Part shown: positions 4,477-5,109 of the stretch, one piece after another
Layout: every line of letters starts with the position of its first letter
How positions within the stretch are numbered: position 1 is the stretch's first letter
Source: Prolixibacteraceae bacterium
Lineage (GTDB): Bacteria; Bacteroidota; Bacteroidia; Bacteroidales; Prolixibacteraceae
Assembly: GCA_014380255.1 (NCBI GenBank)
Contig: JACMKG010000300.1
Coordinates: 1 to 5,109 of the forward strand
Length of the DNA: 5,109 bases
Reading direction: 5' to 3'
Translations under genes and position numbers: made by a program
Notes under the pieces: generated by a model
The model's input: only the letters and a program-made list of their open reading frames with translations
Database searches by the model: none
What the model was told of the DNA's origin: nothing

Positions 4477-5109
4477 ATGAAAAGGATACTTGCAATTACG
4501 ACATCGGTCATTATTAGTTTTTCAACCATGGCACAGGATTTTAAGCAAAAGGTATGGCCGAATGGCGCACCCGACAGTAACGGTATTACAGCACCCGAAG
4601 AGACTTTCGAGGGAAAGCGTGTTCGGAATGTTTCTGAAGCCGAATTCTACGTTTATTTACCCAAACAGGGAGTTAATACAGGCGCCGCGGTCATCATATG
4701 CCCCGGGGGTGGTTATGGCATGGAAGCCATGGACCATGAAGGTTACGACATGGCTGAATGGCTTGTTCAGCAAGGAGTGGCAGGTATTGTGCTTAAATAC
4801 CGTTTGCCCAACGGTCATCACCAAATACCGATAGGGGATCTGCAACGCACCATTCGCCTGGTACGGCAGAAAGCCATTGAATGGGGTATCAAACCGTCAA
4901 AGATCGGCATTGCCGGGTCTTCGGCAGGGGGCCATCTTGCTTCAACGGCAGGCACCAAATTCGATCTGGGCAACCCTGATTCAACAGATCCCATTGAGAA
5001 GATAAGCTGTCGCCCGGATTTCATGCTTTTGCTTTACCCTGTAATTACATTCAATGAAGCATTCGGGCATATGGGCTCACGCAACAACCTGATAGGCTCG
5101 GGCAACAAA
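4477..5109 (+). CDS. Secreted alpha/beta hydrolase, acetylxylan-esterase-like (partial, 3' end outside the window)
   Basis: The frame opens at ATG 4477 and stays open for 211 codons to the window edge. A signal peptide is evident: MKRI, a hydrophobic core to about residue 16, and a likely cut after STMA at residue 19, giving QDFKQK. The mature part shows the alpha/beta-hydrolase pattern: CPGGGY at 75-80 as the HGGG-like oxyanion loop, then nucleophile Ser149 in GSSAGG (147-152) followed by HLAST, and SCRPDFMLLLYPVIT at 177-191. The catalytic Asp and His expected near the C-terminus lie outside the window. The pattern resembles periplasmic sugar-ester esterases of Bacteroidota (acetylxylan-esterase-like), so deacetylation of plant-type polysaccharide fragments in the periplasm is a reasonable but unproven role. 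No other carbohydrate-use gene is visible here. It lies four bases after the preceding gene. Confidence 0.88.
   Translation, partial: MKRILAITTSVIISFSTMAQDFKQKVWPNGAPDSNGITAPEETFEGKRVRNVSEAEFYVYLPKQGVNTGAAVIICPGGGYGMEAMDHEGYDMAEWLVQQGVAGIVLKYRLPNGHHQIPIGDLQRTIRLVRQKAIEWGIKPSKIGIAGSSAGGHLASTAGTKFDLGNPDSTDPIEKISCRPDFMLLLYPVITFNEAFGHMGSRNNLIGSGNK

Noticed and set aside
4490..4834. 114-codon plus-strand frame inside the hydrolase gene
   Set aside because: The frame opening at 4477 carries a signal peptide, oxyanion loop and GSSAGG nucleophile and is clearly the real one. The 4490 frame is an out-of-frame shadow that stops at 4834.

Overview
The window looks like chromosomal DNA from a member of the Bacteroidota. 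The evidence is a textbook Bacteroidota promoter (TTTG-N19-TACCTTTG) in front of the tRNA gene, no Shine-Dalgarno sequences before the start codons, a tRNA with no encoded CCA, and signal peptides ending in A|Q. Base composition falls into two blocks. Positions 1 to about 1400 are AT-rich and nearly gene-free. Positions 1667 to 5109 are densely coding and visibly richer in GC.

Layout, left to right. (1) 1-134, minus strand: the signal peptide and first residues of an exported protein whose body lies outside the window. (2) 135-1402: a non-coding or decayed stretch holding a five-copy CCTCT repeat, two short minus-strand frames that may be gene remnants, a 130-base imperfect palindrome carrying three perfect 11-bp tandem repeats, a 26-bp perfect spacerless palindrome, and a 47-bp perfect hairpin that is probably the tRNA terminator. 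(3) 1403-1541, minus strand: tRNA-Lys(UUU) with its promoter. (4) 1667-2470, plus: an SDR-family oxidoreductase, probably starting at GTG. (5) 2471-2622: a spacer built of heptamer repeats that can fold into a stem-loop. (6) 2623-3039, plus: a YbgC-type hotdog acyl-CoA thioesterase. (7) 3036-3677, minus: a LysE-family exporter that converges on the thioesterase so tightly that both stop codons lie within one TTAA. (8) 3678-3941: a spacer with small hairpins. (9) 3942-4472, plus: a conserved-looking protein of unknown function. (10) 4477-5109, plus: the first 211 residues of a secreted alpha/beta hydrolase resembling acetylxylan-type esterases, four bases downstream of gene 9 and so probably cotranscribed; it runs off the window end.

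The genes look like ordinary housekeeping and accessory metabolism and do not form an obvious pathway. The SDR enzyme and the thioesterase could both act on acyl or lipid substrates, but that rests only on proximity. I do not see a convincing new multi-gene system. The most unusual material is the set of palindromes and repeats at 1015-1396, beside the 3' end of tRNA-Lys.
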